The translations under genes and the position numbers were made by a program. The notes under the pieces are model-generated. The model did not search any database. It saw only the letters and a list, made by a program, of their open reading frames with translations, and had not been told where the DNA came from. Source: Sphingopyxis yananensis (GTDB taxonomy: Bacteria > Pseudomonadota > Alphaproteobacteria > Sphingomonadales > Sphingomonadaceae). From it: a stretch of DNA of 64,000 bases. The DNA is taken from the NCBI RefSeq assembly GCF_020687785.1, contig NZ_JAJEWI010000005.1, forward strand, positions 558,001 through 622,000, given 5' to 3'. Of this stretch, positions 41,942 to 51,253 are shown piece by piece. Position 1 is the first letter of the stretch. Each line of letters starts with the position of its first letter.

Positions 41942-43351
41942 TCAGGCCGCATCATCTTGCCACCCGCCACCAAGGGCCAGAAACAGGCTGATCAAATAGG
42001 TCGCACGTTGCTGTTCGGCGGCGGCCACCGTGGCCCGAATTTGCGCCAAGGACCGTTCGGCATCCAGCACAATCTGGAAATTTTCGCGCCCTGCTTCATA
42101 GCGCAGGCGCGCAATACGGGCGGCTTCACCCGCTTCCCGTTCTGCGGCGTTCAGGGCCGACAAACGGTCCAATTCCCCCGCATAGCGGGCCAGCGCGCTT
42201 TCGGTTTCTTGCAACGCCAACAGCCATGTACCGTCAAATGTCGCCAAGGCGGCATCCGCGCCCGCTTCGGCTTGGGCAATCCGCGCCTTTGCCACCGCAA
42301 TATTGGGGAAGCTCCAGCTAATCAGCGGCCCCAAAGAAAAGCGAAAGCTGTCGGACGAACCGATATTCCCAATTTTCTGCGCCGTGCTGCCGATGCTGCC
42401 ACCCAGACTGATGCTGGGGTATAGATCAGCGGTGGCCACATTCACCCGCGCGGCGGCGGCGGCCAATTGCCGTTCGGCGCGGCGAATGTCGGGGCGGCGG
42501 GCCAGCAGGCTGGCCCCGTCACCCACTGGAATCGCTTGCTGCAACTGGGGCACAGCTTGACACGCCAAGGCCTGCTGCGGGGCCTCTGCGGGCGGCTTGC
42601 CGGTCAGCGTCGCCAAACGGTAAAGCGCGGCGGAACGCTGGGCGTTTAATTGCGGAATGGTGGACCGCGTCTGTTCCAGCAAGGCCCCCGCTTGTCCGGT
42701 TTGCAGGCGCGTCACACGCCCGCCTTCAAACAAACGGTTGGTCAGATCAAAGGTCCGTTGCTGCAATGCCAATGTTTCCTCTGCCACCGCAATTTGGCGG
42801 TTAAAGGAACATAGGTCGGTATAAGCACGGGCCGTTTCCGCCGCCACGCTAATCCGCGTCAGGTCAAACGCGGCTTGCACCGCATCGGCATCGGCGCGGC
42901 TTGCACGAATGGCGCTGCCCACACGGCCGAACAGGTCCAGTTGATAGCCAACATCCAGCCCGATATCGTAATTTTCTGTTTCAAAAGCGGGTGTGCCCAT
43001 CGCGGTTCCGGCCTGACGGCTATAGCCACCACTGGCGTTGATCCCAGTGGAGGGAAGGCGTCCGGCACGGCTTTCCCGCAATACCGCACGTGCCTGTGCC
43101 AAATTGGCGGCGGCGACGCGCAAATCGGTGTTGGCGGCTAGGGCTTCTTCGATCAATGCATCCAATTGCGGGTCGGCAAACAGGCTCCACCATTTGCCCA
43201 CGGGTTGCTGTCCATTGAAGACGGGCGATTTGCCCGCCTCCAAAAAGCTGGTCTGCGATGGTGCATTGGGCGTGGGCGAAACATATTTCGGCTCCACCGC
43301 ACATGCGGACAAAGCCAACATGCTTGATGCGATCATCAGGTTGCGAAACAT
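41942..43351 (-). CDS. RND efflux outer-membrane factor (OprM/NodT family lipoprotein)
   Basis: TolC-like trimeric exit duct. The N-terminus has a lipobox (LSAC, about 14-17), followed by two OEP repeats of long helices (about 60-260 and 270-460) with GKWWSLFADPQLDALIEEALAANTDLRVA typical of the NodT branch. It is 469 aa. It is the third gene of the adaptor-pump-channel operon: its ATG overlaps the pump's stop codon by one base (TAATG). Confidence 0.95.
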   Translation of the reverse strand: MFRNLMIASSMLALSACAVEPKYVSPTPNAPSQTSFLEAGKSPVFNGQQPVGKWWSLFADPQLDALIEEALAANTDLRVAAANLAQARAVLRESRAGRLPSTGINASGGYSRQAGTAMGTPAFETENYDIGLDVGYQLDLFGRVGSAIRASRADADAVQAAFDLTRISVAAETARAYTDLCSFNRQIAVAEETLALQQRTFDLTNRLFEGGRVTRLQTGQAGALLEQTRSTIPQLNAQRSAALYRLATLTGKPPAEAPQQALACQAVPQLQQAIPVGDGASLLARRPDIRRAERQLAAAAARVNVATADLYPSISLGGSIGSTAQKIGNIGSSDSFRFSLGPLISWSFPNIAVAKARIAQAEAGADAALATFDGTWLLALQETESALARYAGELDRLSALNAAEREAGEAARIARLRYEAGRENFQIVLDAERSLAQIRATVAAAEQQRATYLISLFLALGGGWQDDAA

Positions 43352-46300
43352 TATTTCACCTCCGCTGACGGGTCGCCAGCTCGTTTATTCCGGCCACGCT
43401 TAAACCAAATCTGCGTTTTGCGGCCCAATGTGCGGCACATGACATAGAAGGCTGGTGTAAAGATCAGACCAAAGACGGTCACACCAAACATCCCAAAGCT
43501 CACCGCCGTGCCCAATGCTTGGCGCATTTCCTGACCAGGGCCAGTCGCCACGGCCAGGGGCAGCACGCCAAAGAGGAAGGCAAAGCTGGTCATCAAAATC
43601 GGACGCAGACGCACACGGGCCGCACGAACCGCTGCGTCCATGGCTGACATGCCTTCTTCTTCGGCCTGTTTCGCAAATTCGACGATCAAAATTGCGTTTT
43701 TCGCGGCCAAGGCGATCAGCACCACCAGACCCACCTGCGTCAGGATATTATTATCCATCCCGCGCAGATTGACGCCCAAAATGGCGGCCAGCAAACACAT
43801 GGGCACAATCAGGATGACCGCCAATGGCAAAGGCAGCGATTCATATTGCGCGGCCAGCACCAAGAAGACGAACACCACAGCCAGAACGAAAATAATGGCT
43901 GAGCTGCTGCCTGCGGCCTTTTCTTGATAGGCCAGCCCCGTCCATTCATAAGAATATCCATCGGGCAAAACGCGGTCCGCCATATTTTCCATCACGCCCA
44001 AGGCCGCACCCGACGAAACACCTGGGCCAGCCTGACCCTGAAGGTCGACGGCAGGGTACATATTGTAACGCACCACGCGGGTCGGTCCGCTGTCGTTGGT
44101 AAAGGTCGCAACCGACGATAGGGGGACCATCTGCCCCGTGGACGAACGCACTTGCAGGCGGCCCACATCCTCGATCGATGCACGGGCCGACGGTTCGGCT
44201 TGCGCTGTCACGCGGAAGGTGCGGCCCAGATAGTTAAAGTCGTTGACATAGGTGGACGCCAAATAGGTCCCCAAGGTCGAATAGACTTGGCTGGGGTTCA
44301 CACCCAAAATTTGGGCTTTGTCACGGTCCACCTCGGCAAAGATACGTGGGCTTCCCGTGTTAAACATGGTGAACACCTGCTGCACTTGCTTATCCTGTGC
44401 GGCGGCACCCATCATGGCGCGGCTAACCTGTTCCAACTCACGATAGCTTTGGCCTTGGCGGGCCTGAATCATCATGTTGAAACCATTGCCATTGCCCAAT
44501 CCCTGCACCGAAGGCGGTGCAATCACAAAGGCCTGAGTCTCTGGCAAGGCGACAGCCATCGCCTTTGACAATTTCTGCGACAGTTCGGCAGCGCTCATGC
44601 CCGAACCACGTTCACTCCAATCTTTTAAACGCATGAAGATGGTGCCGCTATTTGATGCGCTGGAAAAGCTTGCGCCATCCAGACCAGCAATCATCGCGAT
44701 GCTTTCGACGCCCTCTTGCGCGCTTAAAACCTCGCGGGCCCGCTTCAATGTTTCACTGGTGCGGTCCAGCGATGCACCGGCGGGCAATTGCACCACGCCA
44801 ATCAGCACGCCTTGGTCCTGATCCGGAATAAAGCCGGTCGGGGTTGCCACCAGACGCCAACCCGTAAAGCCCAATAACAAGGCATAGATCAGCAACATCA
44901 TGCTGGTTTTGCGAACCAAAATGGCGGTTGTGCGTCCATATCGATCGGACAGCTTGTCGAACCCATGGTTGAATTTGTCGGCCCCCGCGCGAAACAAAGC
45001 GGCTATGCGGTTTTTGGGCGGGGCATGATTTTCGGCATGTGGCTTCAACAGCAAGGCTGCCAAAGCAGGCGACAAGGTCAAGGATGTGATGGTGGAAAAG
45101 ACGGTCGCTGCGGCAATGGTCACAGCGAATTGCTGATAGAAAATGCCAGGAATGCCGGGCATGAAGGCGGTTGGCACAAACACGGCCACCAACACCAAAC
45201 CAATGGCAATCAAGGCACCCGATACTTCGTTCATCGTCCGGTGCGCAGCTTCGCGGGGGCTCAGGCCCTCGCTGATATGCTTCTCCACCGCCTCGACGAC
45301 CACAATGGCGTCGTCGACGACAATCCCCACGGCCAAAACCAGCGCGAACAGCGACAAAGAGTTGATGGAATATCCCAGCATCAACTGAACCGCAAAGGTC
45401 CCAACCAAGGCCACCGGAATGGCCAAAATCGGAATGATGGCGGCGCGCCATGTTTGCAAGAACACCATGATGACGATGATCACCAGCACCACCGCCTCTA
45501 ATAAAGACGATTGCACGGCGCTAACCGATGCTTGCACATATTCCGTTGGGTTAAACGGAATAGAATAGGTCATGCCTTCGGGGAATTCCTTGGACGCGGC
45601 TTCGATTTCTTTCAGCACCAGATTGGCGGCGGCCAAGGAATTGGCACCGGGTTGCTGAATAATCGCCATGGCAACCCCAGGGTCACCATCAAAGGTTCCG
45701 CGAACGCTATAATCTTGGCTGCCCAATTCCACGCGGGCCACGTCTTTCAAACGGGTGATCGCGCCTGACGCCGGATCAGATTTAATGACCACATTTTCAA
45801 ATTCTTCGGGCGTTACCAAACGACCGGGAACCTGTACGGGCAATTCAAAGGCGGGATTGCCGCTACCATATGGCGGGGCCCCCACACTACCACCCGCCAC
45901 CTGTACGTTTTGGGATTGCAGGCCAGCGATGATCTCGGTGGATGTCAGATTGCGGGCAGCCGCCTTGTCGGGGTCAATCCATATGCGCATGGAATAATAA
46001 CCGCCGCCAAAGACTTGCACATTCCCCACGCCTTCCAGCCGCAGAAAACGGTCGCGCAAGGTAGAGTTGGCATAGTTGCCGATATAATCGGTATCCAGCG
46101 TCCCTTCTTTGGCGGTCAAGGCGACCAGCAACAGGAACCCCGTTTCTTGCTTGTTGACCTGCACACCGATTTGCCGAACCTGTTCGGGCAGGCGCGGTTC
46201 CGCCAAAGCGACGCGGTTTTGCACCAACACCTGCGCGGCGTCCAAATCGGTGCCGGGGTTAAAGGTGACGGTAATCTGCGCTAGTCCTTGAGTGGACGAG

Positions 46301-46545
46301 CTTTGCAGATACAGCATATTTTCCACGCCGTTGATTTCTTGTTCCAACGTGGCGGCAACGGTTTCGGCGATGGTTTCCGACGACGCCCCTGGGTATGATG
46401 CGGTAATCCCAATGGTGGGCGGCGCAATGTCTGGATATTGCGACAAGGGCAGTTGGGGATAGGAAAATATCCCCACCAATGTGATGAAAATGGCGATCAC
46501 GGCCGCGAATATGGGCCGGTCGACAAAGAAGCGGCTGAAATTCAC
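43351..46545 (-). CDS. RND multidrug efflux permease, AcrB/MexB (HAE1) type
   Basis: Proton-driven inner-membrane pump. It is 1064 aa with twelve helices, two large periplasmic loops, the N-terminal MNFSRFFVDRPIFAAVIAIFI and the proton-relay aspartates in VGIVVDDAIVVVEAVEKHI (helix 4). FMPGIPGIFYQQFAVTIAAA and GQEMRQALGTAVSFGMFGVT are further family markers. It overlaps the adaptor by 4 nt (ATGA) and the outer-membrane factor by 1 nt. Substrates cannot be predicted beyond hydrophobic drugs or detergents. Confidence 0.97.
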   Translation of the reverse strand: MNFSRFFVDRPIFAAVIAIFITLVGIFSYPQLPLSQYPDIAPPTIGITASYPGASSETIAETVAATLEQEINGVENMLYLQSSSTQGLAQITVTFNPGTDLDAAQVLVQNRVALAEPRLPEQVRQIGVQVNKQETGFLLLVALTAKEGTLDTDYIGNYANSTLRDRFLRLEGVGNVQVFGGGYYSMRIWIDPDKAAARNLTSTEIIAGLQSQNVQVAGGSVGAPPYGSGNPAFELPVQVPGRLVTPEEFENVVIKSDPASGAITRLKDVARVELGSQDYSVRGTFDGDPGVAMAIIQQPGANSLAAANLVLKEIEAASKEFPEGMTYSIPFNPTEYVQASVSAVQSSLLEAVVLVIIVIMVFLQTWRAAIIPILAIPVALVGTFAVQLMLGYSINSLSLFALVLAVGIVVDDAIVVVEAVEKHISEGLSPREAAHRTMNEVSGALIAIGLVLVAVFVPTAFMPGIPGIFYQQFAVTIAAATVFSTITSLTLSPALAALLLKPHAENHAPPKNRIAALFRAGADKFNHGFDKLSDRYGRTTAILVRKTSMMLLIYALLLGFTGWRLVATPTGFIPDQDQGVLIGVVQLPAGASLDRTSETLKRAREVLSAQEGVESIAMIAGLDGASFSSASNSGTIFMRLKDWSERGSGMSAAELSQKLSKAMAVALPETQAFVIAPPSVQGLGNGNGFNMMIQARQGQSYRELEQVSRAMMGAAAQDKQVQQVFTMFNTGSPRIFAEVDRDKAQILGVNPSQVYSTLGTYLASTYVNDFNYLGRTFRVTAQAEPSARASIEDVGRLQVRSSTGQMVPLSSVATFTNDSGPTRVVRYNMYPAVDLQGQAGPGVSSGAALGVMENMADRVLPDGYSYEWTGLAYQEKAAGSSSAIIFVLAVVFVFLVLAAQYESLPLPLAVILIVPMCLLAAILGVNLRGMDNNILTQVGLVVLIALAAKNAILIVEFAKQAEEEGMSAMDAAVRAARVRLRPILMTSFAFLFGVLPLAVATGPGQEMRQALGTAVSFGMFGVTVFGLIFTPAFYVMCRTLGRKTQIWFKRGRNKRAGDPSAEVK

Positions 46546-47762
46546 TGGGCGGCCCCCTTCGCGGGTGCGGCTTCAGCGGCCGGTTTTGCGGCAGGCGCGC
46601 TCGCCCCAGCATTGGCGGGGGCGGCCGCCGGCTTTTTCGGGTCGATCACACGGCCCTGATCGTCGAATTTCCCTTGCTGAACCTCGGTTTTTTGGCCGGG
46701 GCGCACGCGTTGCAAGCCATTGATCACGACCTGTTCCTTGGCGTCTAATCCCGATCGAATGACGCGCAGACCGTCAACCAAAATGCCCAGTTCCACGGGG
46801 CGCGGTTGAACTACGCCGTCTTTGCCGACCACATATACCAAACGGCGCGCTGCATCGGTCACAATGGCGGTTTCTGGTACGACGATCTGCGGCGCTGCGG
46901 GCGCTGCGGCCAATTGCAACTGGCCAAACAGGCCGGGCATCAGCTTCCCACCGGGGTTTTGCACAACGGCGCGCACGGTGATGGTGCCCGATCCGCTGGT
47001 CAACGCATTGTCGATAAAGTCAATTTTACCAGTATGACGATAATCATCATCGCCTTGCAAGCGGATGCGAACGGGGGCACCCATTAATTTGTCGCCCCGC
47101 CGTTCATAGTTTAACAGGCTGGCTTCTGACCCTTGGAAGCTGAAATGAATGGGATTGGTCGACACGATGGTGGTCAGCACGGTTTGATCGGCGGCCACGG
47201 CGTTGCCAGCATCCACCAGACGCTGCGATACGCGTCCGGAAATAGGGGCGGTTACGCGTGTAAATCCAACATTTAGCTGCGCTGCGCGAACCGATGCCTG
47301 TGTTGCCGCCAGATCGGCCTGTGCAGCACGATAGGCCGCACGGCGCTGTTCGACTTCTTCTTGGCTTGCGGCATCGGATTTCGCCAGATTCTCAGACCGC
47401 GCCAATTCGGTGCGGGCATTCACCAAAGCGGCCTCGGCCCGTGCGACTTGCGCTCTTGCCTGATCCAGCACAGCTTGGGTTGGCCGCGCGTCAATGGTGA
47501 ATAGCAATTGGCCCTTGGTCACATATTGACCCTCGGCAAAATGGGCCTGCGTTAAATAGCCGGATGCACGGGGCCGCACTTCCACACTGTTCACAGCTTC
47601 GAACCGGCCAACAAAATTATCCCACTCGGTGATATCCTTCACCATTGGCGCGGATACCGTAACCGGCAAACTGGGCGGTCCTTGCTGTTCTCCGCTACCG
47701 GAGCATGCGGCTAACAGCAACGGAAGCAATAGCATAGGCGCTAGGGGGCGGCGCTTGAGCAT
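46542..47762 (-). CDS. RND efflux periplasmic adaptor subunit (AcrA/MexA type)
   Basis: Lipoprotein membrane-fusion protein linking pump and outer-membrane channel. The lipobox is at LLLAAC (about 15-20), then the barrel-sandwich, alpha-hairpin (about 95-170, ARAEAALVNARTELARSENLAKSDAAS) and beta-barrel domains; GFTRVTAPISGRVSQRLVDAGNAV is diagnostic. The C-terminal tail is Ala/Pro/Lys-rich. It is 406 aa from ATG 47762; the longer frame adds 16 non-family residues. It is the first gene of the operon, divergent from tetR. Confidence 0.95.
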   Translation of the reverse strand: MLKRRPLAPMLLLPLLLAACSGSGEQQGPPSLPVTVSAPMVKDITEWDNFVGRFEAVNSVEVRPRASGYLTQAHFAEGQYVTKGQLLFTIDARPTQAVLDQARAQVARAEAALVNARTELARSENLAKSDAASQEEVEQRRAAYRAAQADLAATQASVRAAQLNVGFTRVTAPISGRVSQRLVDAGNAVAADQTVLTTIVSTNPIHFSFQGSEASLLNYERRGDKLMGAPVRIRLQGDDDYRHTGKIDFIDNALTSGSGTITVRAVVQNPGGKLMPGLFGQLQLAAAPAAPQIVVPETAIVTDAARRLVYVVGKDGVVQPRPVELGILVDGLRVIRSGLDAKEQVVINGLQRVRPGQKTEVQQGKFDDQGRVIDPKKPAAAPANAGASAPAAKPAAEAAPAKGAAQ

Positions 47763-47856
47763 AAATGTGTCTTTTCTCTTCTGTCTAACGACGTGGCGAA
47801 ATGGGCGCATTTTTACGTCCTATTTGTTGAGCGACTACCGAAAAAGAAAATCCAAG

Positions 47857-47870
47857 TCAACAACTGTTGA
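47857..47870. promoter_or_regulatory. Candidate TetR operator for the efflux operon
   Basis: TCAACA-AC-TGTTGA has perfect 6-bp arms. It sits in the divergent promoter region, 31 bp before tetR and 95 bp before the adaptor gene. A related GTTGAC half-site lies just before the tetR ATG. Confidence 0.55.
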
Positions 47871-47900
47871 TTTATTCGCTGAGTATGCTAAGGTGTTGAC

Positions 47901-48494
47901 ATGGTAACGACTACAGCCAGTAATCCGCGCGCAAAGCGACGTGACGCGGCCGCTACGCGCGCAGCCATTTTGCGCGCCGCGCATCTGCGTTTTTTGCGTG
48001 AAAGCTATGACAGTGTTGGCCTGCGCGACATTGCGGGCGACGCGGGCGTGGATGTGGCGTTGATCAGCCGCTATTTCGGCGGAAAAGAAGGGCTGTTCAG
48101 CGAGGTGTTGTGGCCCGAGGACAGCCCCGAATTTGACCCCGCCAATCATGACGGAAATCTGGTCGAATATTTGACGCAGCTGGTTACCGAAGGGGATGTG
48201 GACGATCGCAATCATCGTATGGAAATGTTTGTGATGATGTTGCGTTCCGCTTCTTCACCAAAAGCAGGGAAAATTATCCGTCAGCGCGTCAACGAAGACG
48301 TGTTGCAACCGATGATTGCGGCCTTGGGTGATGACGCGGGGGAATGGCGCGCCAATATGCTGCTCGCCATATTGATGGGCGTTGGCGTGCTGCGCACCGT
48401 CATGGAATCGGACGGTCTCACCTGCATGGTTGAGGATCGCGAAGAATATTTGCGCCGCTACCGCCAATTATTCGCGGGTATTTTGAACGCCTGA
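47901..48494 (+). CDS. TetR/AcrR-family transcriptional regulator
   Basis: The N-terminal helix-turn-helix (about 15-62: RDAAATRAAILRAAHLRFL...LRDIAGDAGVDVALISRYFGGKEGLFSEVL) is classic TetR; the C-terminal ligand domain is all-helical and 197 aa in total. Divergent placement next to an RND operon and the palindrome between them point to local repression relieved by pump substrates, as with AcrR. That role is inferred. Confidence 0.93.
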   Translation: MVTTTASNPRAKRRDAAATRAAILRAAHLRFLRESYDSVGLRDIAGDAGVDVALISRYFGGKEGLFSEVLWPEDSPEFDPANHDGNLVEYLTQLVTEGDVDDRNHRMEMFVMMLRSASSPKAGKIIRQRVNEDVLQPMIAALGDDAGEWRANMLLAILMGVGVLRTVMESDGLTCMVEDREEYLRRYRQLFAGILNA

Positions 48495-48820
48495 CATAGG
48501 CTGCCGACCATTCCATTGGCCGATGCTGATCTTGTGCGGCTGCCATCTACTTGGCGGAACGGGCCGACATGGCACCGCAGAAAATGCTTCTGCTGCTATG
48601 GGATAGCGGACGTTCTTGGTCAGCCTTTTGGATTTACGGGGTAAAATCTCCCCAGCCTTAGCCTTTCTCTGGCCCTGCCATCTTGAAAAACATTTATAAA
48701 ACCTAACATACTTCTTGGCTTTGATCGATAATTTCGATCACGCCGATGCGGTTAATCAATTTCCAGATCGCCGCAAAACCGCCTAGAGATTGCTTTCTCG
48801 ATAACCAACTGGAGCTCTCC
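48495..48820. other. Promoter region of ahpC
   Basis: About 326 bp between tetR and ahpC. It holds a 19-bp dyad at 48722-48740 and, about 40 bp before that, TTGAAA...TAACAT spaced 15 bp, which is short for a sigma-70 promoter. No supported gene is seen; an in-frame extension of ahpC upstream to 48746 lacks family sequence. Confidence 0.6.
48722..48740. promoter_or_regulatory. Dyad upstream of ahpC, candidate OxyR-type site
   Basis: TGATCGA-TAATT-TCGATCA has perfect 7-bp arms and is 81 bp before the ahpC ATG. OxyR is a LysR protein and usually controls ahpCF, but the match to a defined OxyR consensus is not exact. Confidence 0.45.
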
Positions 48821-49384
48821 ATGTCTGTTCTGAACACGACCATTAAGCCATTCAGCGCCACCGCCTATAAGGACGGCAAGTTTGTTGACATCACCGATGC
48901 CGACGTGAAGGGCAAATGGTCGGTCTTCTTCTTCTATCCTGCTGACTTCACCTTCGTGTGCCCCACCGAACTCGAAGATCTGGCCGACATCTACCCAACC
49001 CTTCAGGGTATGGACGTAGAAGTTTACTCGGTTTCGACCGACACGCACTTCTGCCACAAGGCTTGGCACGACACCTCGCCAGCGATTGGCAAGATCAACT
49101 ATTATATGGTTGGCGACCAAAACCACAGCATCTCGAACAATTTCGAAGTGCTGCGTCCGGGCGTTGGCCTTGCTGACCGTGGCACCTTCGTTCTGGACCC
49201 TCAGGGTGAAATCCAACTGCTCGAAATCACCCCAGAAGGCGTGGGCCGTAACGCTGCTGAATTGCTGCGCAAGATCAAGGCTCTGCAATATTGGGTATCG
49301 CACCCCGGTGAAGTTTGCCCTGCAAAGTGGGAAGAAGGCGCAGAAACCCTCGCTCCTTCGCTCGACCTCGTCGGCAAGATCTAA
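48821..49384 (+). CDS. ahpC: Alkyl hydroperoxide reductase subunit C (typical 2-Cys peroxiredoxin)
   Basis: AhpC reduces H2O2 and organic peroxides, recycled by AhpF. Peroxidatic C47 ([13 protein letters not shown]) and resolving C166 (GEVCPAKW) are both present, with the Prx1/AhpC active-site context [12 protein letters not shown]. It is 187 aa. CTGGAGCTCTCC precedes the ATG at 48821. ahpF follows after 214 bp containing stable hairpins that could set different levels of the two subunits. Confidence 0.97.
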   Translation: MSVLNTTIKPFSATAYKDGKFVDITDADVKGKWSVFFFYPADFTFVCPTELEDLADIYPTLQGMDVEVYSVSTDTHFCHKAWHDTSPAIGKINYYMVGDQNHSISNNFEVLRPGVGLADRGTFVLDPQGEIQLLEITPEGVGRNAAELLRKIKALQYWVSHPGEVCPAKWEEGAETLAPSLDLVGKI

Positions 49385-49465
49385 TAGCCGCAAGGCATTT
49401 GATTTTGAGGGGACTGCACCCCTTTATCTATCGGGTCGGAGCTGCCGCTCCCCCATGCACTTTTC

Positions 49466-49489
49466 GCACCGGAGCCTTGGCTCCGGTGC
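49466..49489 (+). terminator. Strong hairpin between ahpC and ahpF (partial terminator or processing site)
   Basis: GCACCGGAGCC and GGCTCCGGTGC form a perfect 11-bp inverted repeat separated by two bases. It is followed by CACCCCAAAAATA, without a T-run, so it more likely blocks exonucleases after ahpC. Two smaller stems (AGGGG...CCCCT near 49412, GGAG...CTCC near 49440) precede it. Confidence 0.55.
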
Positions 49490-49598
49490 CACCCCAAAAA
49501 TATAATATCCGCCATAGGCACGGCGCAAAGTCGGCCACGGCCACCTACAGCCTTTCTCCCCTCCACTCCCTATAATATAATGATCAGGAGCCTCTCCC

Positions 49599-51194
49599 AT
49601 GCTTGAAGCATCGATGAAAGCACAGCTCAAAGCTGTTCTCGTTAATATCCGCGAGCCCATCGAACTGCTCGCATCTTTGGACAGCAGCCCCAAATCAACC
49701 GAGTTGGAAGGCCTGCTGAACGACATCGCCGATGTGTCGGACAAAGTCACCGTCCGCCGCACAGACGATAACGCCCGCAAGCCCAGCTTTCGTATCCAGC
49801 GCGTTGGCACCACCATCGGCGTGGACTTTGCTGGTATCCCCTTGGGCCATGAATTCACCTCGCTGGTGCTGGCGCTGATCCAAGTTGGCGGCCACCCACC
49901 CAAGGTATCGGCCGAAGTGCTGGATCAAGTTCGCAATTTGGACGGCGATTTCCACTTTGAAACCTATTTCTCGCTGTCGTGCCAAAATTGCCCCGACATT
50001 GTGCAGGCGCTCAATCTGATGTCCGTGGTCAACCCCCGCATCACGCACACCGCCATCGACGGCGCGCTGTTCCAAACAGAGGTGGATGCCCGCAAGATCA
50101 TGGCCGTCCCAACCATCTATCTGAACGGCGAAAATTTCGGCCAAGGCCGGATGGAACTGGAACAAATCCTCGCCAAGATCGACACTGGCGCCTCTGCCAA
50201 GGCCGCTGAAAAGATCGCCGCCAAGGATGCTTTTGACGTTCTCGTCGTCGGCGGCGGCCCTGCTGGCGCAGCTGCCGCCATTTACACGGCGCGCAAAGGC
50301 ATTCGCACCGGCATCGCCGCCGAACGCTTCGGCGGTCAGGTGCTCGACACCATGGCCATCGAAAACTTCATCTCGGTTCCGCACACCGAAGGTCCAAAGC
50401 TGGTCTCGCAATTGGAACAGCATGTTGGCGACTATGACGTCGACGTGATGAACCTTCAGCGCGCCGAAGCTTTGATCCCCGCTGCCCAACCAGGCGGCCT
50501 ACACGAAGTGCGCCTCGAAAATGGCGCATCGCTCAAGGCCCGCACGATCATCTTGTCAACGGGTGCCCGCTGGCGTCAAATGGGCGTCCCTGGCGAAGAC
50601 GAATATCGCAACAAGGGCGTGGCTTATTGCCCACACTGTGATGGTCCGCTCTTCAAGGGCAAGCGCGTGGCTGTGATCGGCGGCGGCAACTCGGGCGTCG
50701 AAGCGGCTATCGACTTGGCGGGCATCGTCGGTCATGTGACCTTGATCGAGTTTGACAGCCAGCTGCGCGCCGACGCCGTGTTGGTCCGCAAGCTGGAAAG
50801 CTTGGCCAATGTGAAGATCATCAAATCGGCACTGACCACCGAAGTTCAGGGCGACGGTGATAAGGTCACGGCTCTTGTCTACAAAGACCGCACCACGGAC
50901 ACCGACCACAAGATCGACCTCGAAGGCATCTTCGTTCAGATCGGCTTGGTTCCCAACACCGAATGGTTATCGGGCAGCGTCGCCCTGTCCAACCGCGGCG
51001 AGATTGAAGTCGATGCACGCGGCGAAACCAACATCCCCGGCATCTTCGGCGCAGGCGACTGCACGACCGTGCCCTACAAACAAATCGTCATCGCCATGGG
51101 CGAAGGCGCCAAAGCCGCCCTGTCGGCCTTCGACTATCTGATCCGCCAACCCGTGGATGCTGCGGTAGAAGCGGAATTGGAACCGGCTGAATAA
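49599..51194 (+). CDS. ahpF: Alkyl hydroperoxide reductase subunit F
   Basis: Flavoprotein that transfers electrons from NADH to AhpC. The N-terminal double-thioredoxin domain (1-200) has the CxxC pair C128/C131 (SCQNCPD); the thioredoxin-reductase-like part has FAD motif VGGGPAG (217-223), redox pair C344/C347 (YCPHCDG), NAD motif IGGGNSG and the C-terminal [15 protein letters not shown]. The product is 531 aa. AGGAG lies about ten bases before the ATG. It ends at a stem-loop terminator. Confidence 0.97.
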   Translation: MLEASMKAQLKAVLVNIREPIELLASLDSSPKSTELEGLLNDIADVSDKVTVRRTDDNARKPSFRIQRVGTTIGVDFAGIPLGHEFTSLVLALIQVGGHPPKVSAEVLDQVRNLDGDFHFETYFSLSCQNCPDIVQALNLMSVVNPRITHTAIDGALFQTEVDARKIMAVPTIYLNGENFGQGRMELEQILAKIDTGASAKAAEKIAAKDAFDVLVVGGGPAGAAAAIYTARKGIRTGIAAERFGGQVLDTMAIENFISVPHTEGPKLVSQLEQHVGDYDVDVMNLQRAEALIPAAQPGGLHEVRLENGASLKARTIILSTGARWRQMGVPGEDEYRNKGVAYCPHCDGPLFKGKRVAVIGGGNSGVEAAIDLAGIVGHVTLIEFDSQLRADAVLVRKLESLANVKIIKSALTTEVQGDGDKVTALVYKDRTTDTDHKIDLEGIFVQIGLVPNTEWLSGSVALSNRGEIEVDARGETNIPGIFGAGDCTTVPYKQIVIAMGEGAKAALSAFDYLIRQPVDAAVEAELEPAE

Positions 51195-51200
51195 TTAGAG

Positions 51201-51239
51201 TTGCTGCGTTGCCATTAATATTGTCAGCGCAGCAATTTT
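51201..51239 (+). terminator. Terminator of ahpF
   Basis: TTGCTGCGTTGCCA (51201-51214) pairs with TGTCAGCGCAGCAA (51222-51235) with one mismatch and one G·T. It is followed by TTTT. It also marks the left edge of the A+T-rich SIR2 insert. Confidence 0.75.
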
Positions 51240-51253
51240 GAGTTCTTGGACTG

